Source: Pedobacter polysacchareus (GTDB lineage Bacteria > Bacteroidota > Bacteroidia > Sphingobacteriales > Sphingobacteriaceae). From it: 64,000 nucleotides of DNA. The translations under genes and the position numbers were made by a program. Below, one piece after another: positions 63,165 through 64,000 of the stretch. The stretch spans positions 434,001 to 498,000 of the forward strand of contig NZ_JAHYSS010000003.1 in NCBI RefSeq assembly GCF_019802255.1. The letters are read 5' to 3'. Position 1 is the first letter of the stretch. Every line of letters begins with the position of its first letter. Under the pieces are notes generated by a model, which saw only the letters and a program-made list of their open reading frames with translations, made no database searches and was not told the DNA's origin.

Positions 63165-63239
63165 AAAAAAAAGGCCGGTTTGCTGAAGTGCCCCCAATAA
63201 GTGTCTAACTTTTTGGGGGCACTTCATTGCACCAGCCTT
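63165..63239 (-). terminator. Terminator of the M16 peptidase gene with an inserted palindrome
   Basis: On the minus strand AAGGCTGGT (63239-63231) and ACCGGCCTT (63179-63171) form the stem, followed by T8 (63172-63165), 16 bases after the stop at 63255. Between the arms lies a 43-base palindromic insertion (63184-63226) flanked by TTGC on both sides (63180-63183 and 63227-63230; GCAA on the minus strand). Without it the terminator would have a GCAA tetraloop. Confidence 0.85.
63184..63226. mobile_element. 43-base palindromic insertion with 4-bp direct repeats
   Basis: The element starts TGAAGTGCCCCCAA and ends TTGGGGGCACTTCA, a perfect 14-bp inverted repeat. Flanks are a 4-base direct duplication (TTGC). 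One side continues as AAAAGTTAGACA on the minus strand, similar to the terminal repeats of IS3-family (IS150-type) elements as I recall them. It is therefore probably a deletion derivative (MITE-like or solo end) left by transposition. Confidence 0.65.
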
Positions 63240-63254
63240 GAGGTTTTTAATTTT

Positions 63255-64000
63255 TTAATAGCCAAACAGCGTTTCTAAGGATAAGCTTTCCACTTTTCCA
63301 TAATTCGACAGTTGAGAAAGCGGTAGGTTTTTCTGCGAGCCTACGATACAATATGTGTAGGCCTGGTTTGCAAAATAATCCTGGTGCAGCTTTTTAATCG
63401 CTGAAAAGGAGAGCTTTGGAATCGCTGCATAAGCCTCTTTCCTTAAATCATAATCCAGGCCTTTGCGCTTTGCATCGATATAACTGAATATAATTCGATC
63501 TTCCATGATTCTTTCTGTTTCCAGGTTAGTGGCAAGACTCATTTTTGCAGACTGGAATGCCTTTTCATTATAAGGCAAATCGTTGAGTAAAGCATTCATG
63601 CCTTTAATGGCATCATCTACCTTGTCTGCCTGACAGCCGATAAACGCAGTCACGTAAAACTGGTCTTCTTTTTTTCTTGGTTTTCCATATACCGCACTCG
63701 TACTGTAAGCTAGAGCTTTCGATTCGCGCAGGGTTTGAAAAACGACAGAACCCATGCCAAAACCGAAGTAGTTATTGAACAAGTCGGCAGTTACTTCCTG
63801 TGCTGGTGCATATACATTCGCATTGCGATACCAGCTCACATCGGCCTGCAGCATATTATAATCTGTAAACAGCACCTTATTTTCATTTTGCTCCAGCTTT
63901 TTAAAGGCCATCGCCTCAGGATAAGCCTTAAACTGCGTTGGTACCTGATGATCTGCCTGAAGCAATACTTTATACTCAGGCAATCCTGCTGGTCCATAAT
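63255..64000 (-). CDS. M16-family zinc peptidase, C-terminal part (cut by window end)
   Basis: The reading frame continues past 64000 (in-window start YGPAGLPEYK), so the start is not seen. About 248 residues of the C-terminal, non-catalytic half of an M16 (insulinase/pitrilysin) protein are present: LFNNYFGFGMGSVVFQTLRESKALAYSTSAVY is the substrate-binding R/Y segment of this half, and LNDLPYNEKAFQSAKMSLATNLETERI follows. The HxxEH active site, which belongs to the other half, would be outside the window. The M16 family cleaves small peptides. A terminator with a transposon-like insertion follows. Confidence 0.88.
   Translation of the reverse strand, partial: YGPAGLPEYKVLLQADHQVPTQFKAYPEAMAFKKLEQNENKVLFTDYNMLQADVSWYRNANVYAPAQEVTADLFNNYFGFGMGSVVFQTLRESKALAYSTSAVYGKPRKKEDQFYVTAFIGCQADKVDDAIKGMNALLNDLPYNEKAFQSAKMSLATNLETERIMEDRIIFSYIDAKRKGLDYDLRKEAYAAIPKLSFSAIKKLHQDYFANQAYTYCIVGSQKNLPLSQLSNYGKVESLSLETLFGY

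Noticed and set aside
1..64000. CRISPR array, prophage, tRNA or rRNA genes
   Set aside because: No regular repeat-spacer pattern, phage structural genes or rRNA-like sequence was seen by eye. A tRNA scan could not be run, so small tRNA genes are not strictly excluded.

Overview
The window looks like a chromosomal segment of a Bacteroidota (Bacteroidetes) bacterium, most likely family Sphingobacteriaceae and close to Pedobacter. The basis is three SusC/SusD outer-membrane uptake pairs, an ECF sigma/FecR pair feeding a SusC with an STN domain, DUF4843, PKD-like, TlpA and zinc-metalloprotease neighbours, lipoprotein signals typical of the phylum, and -7 boxes of the TAnnTTTG type. This is family-level recognition by eye; no search was run. 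I saw no rRNA, tRNA, CRISPR array, prophage or intact insertion sequence.

Layout. 1-9.5 kb: a DoxX-like membrane protein, then a minus-strand organophosphate locus (ECF sigma factor, FecR anti-sigma, SusC, SusD, metallophosphatase, glycerophosphodiesterase). 9.6-12.3 kb: an alanine/glycine:cation symporter and a membrane class III nucleotide cyclase. 12.3-16.7 kb: a methionine module with a cobalamin riboswitch, metE, an unusual MTHFR-like protein and a divergent Lrp/AsnC regulator. 16.7-23.1 kb: a PfkB sugar kinase, small stand-alone proteins, a C-terminal relic of an AAA ATPase gene, an aldo/keto reductase with an AraC regulator, a small exported protein and a Fpg-fold protein that has lost its catalytic residues.

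23.3-27.3 kb: a plus-strand redox island of Rieske lipoprotein, thioredoxin, ApbE flavin transferase, DUF4266 lipoprotein with a Gly/Cys tail, DUF3570 outer-membrane protein and membrane cytochrome b. It looks like an extracytoplasmic electron-transfer system whose substrate I cannot name, and it is the best candidate for an undescribed system here. 27.4-33.8 kb: a di-haem peroxidase with a large N-terminal extension, an ENRSFD-type phosphoesterase and two transcription regulators.

33.9-53.9 kb: one 20-kb minus-strand gene array, SusC-SusD-SusC-SusD-DUF4843-PKD-like-metalloprotease-metalloprotease-TlpA-TlpA. The first of the two metalloproteases has lost every residue of the zinc motif while the other keeps it. 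The array is probably for peptide or protein capture and processing at the cell surface.

54.4-64 kb: DUF4136 lipoprotein, a divergent pair of related small proteins, a three-gene envelope cassette of unknown role, a hybrid histidine kinase, exonuclease III, a small HTH protein, a MaoC-type hydratase, a GAF histidine kinase and the C-terminal part of an M16 peptidase cut by the window edge. The terminator after the M16 gene carries a 43-bp palindromic insertion with a 4-bp target duplication exactly in its tetraloop.
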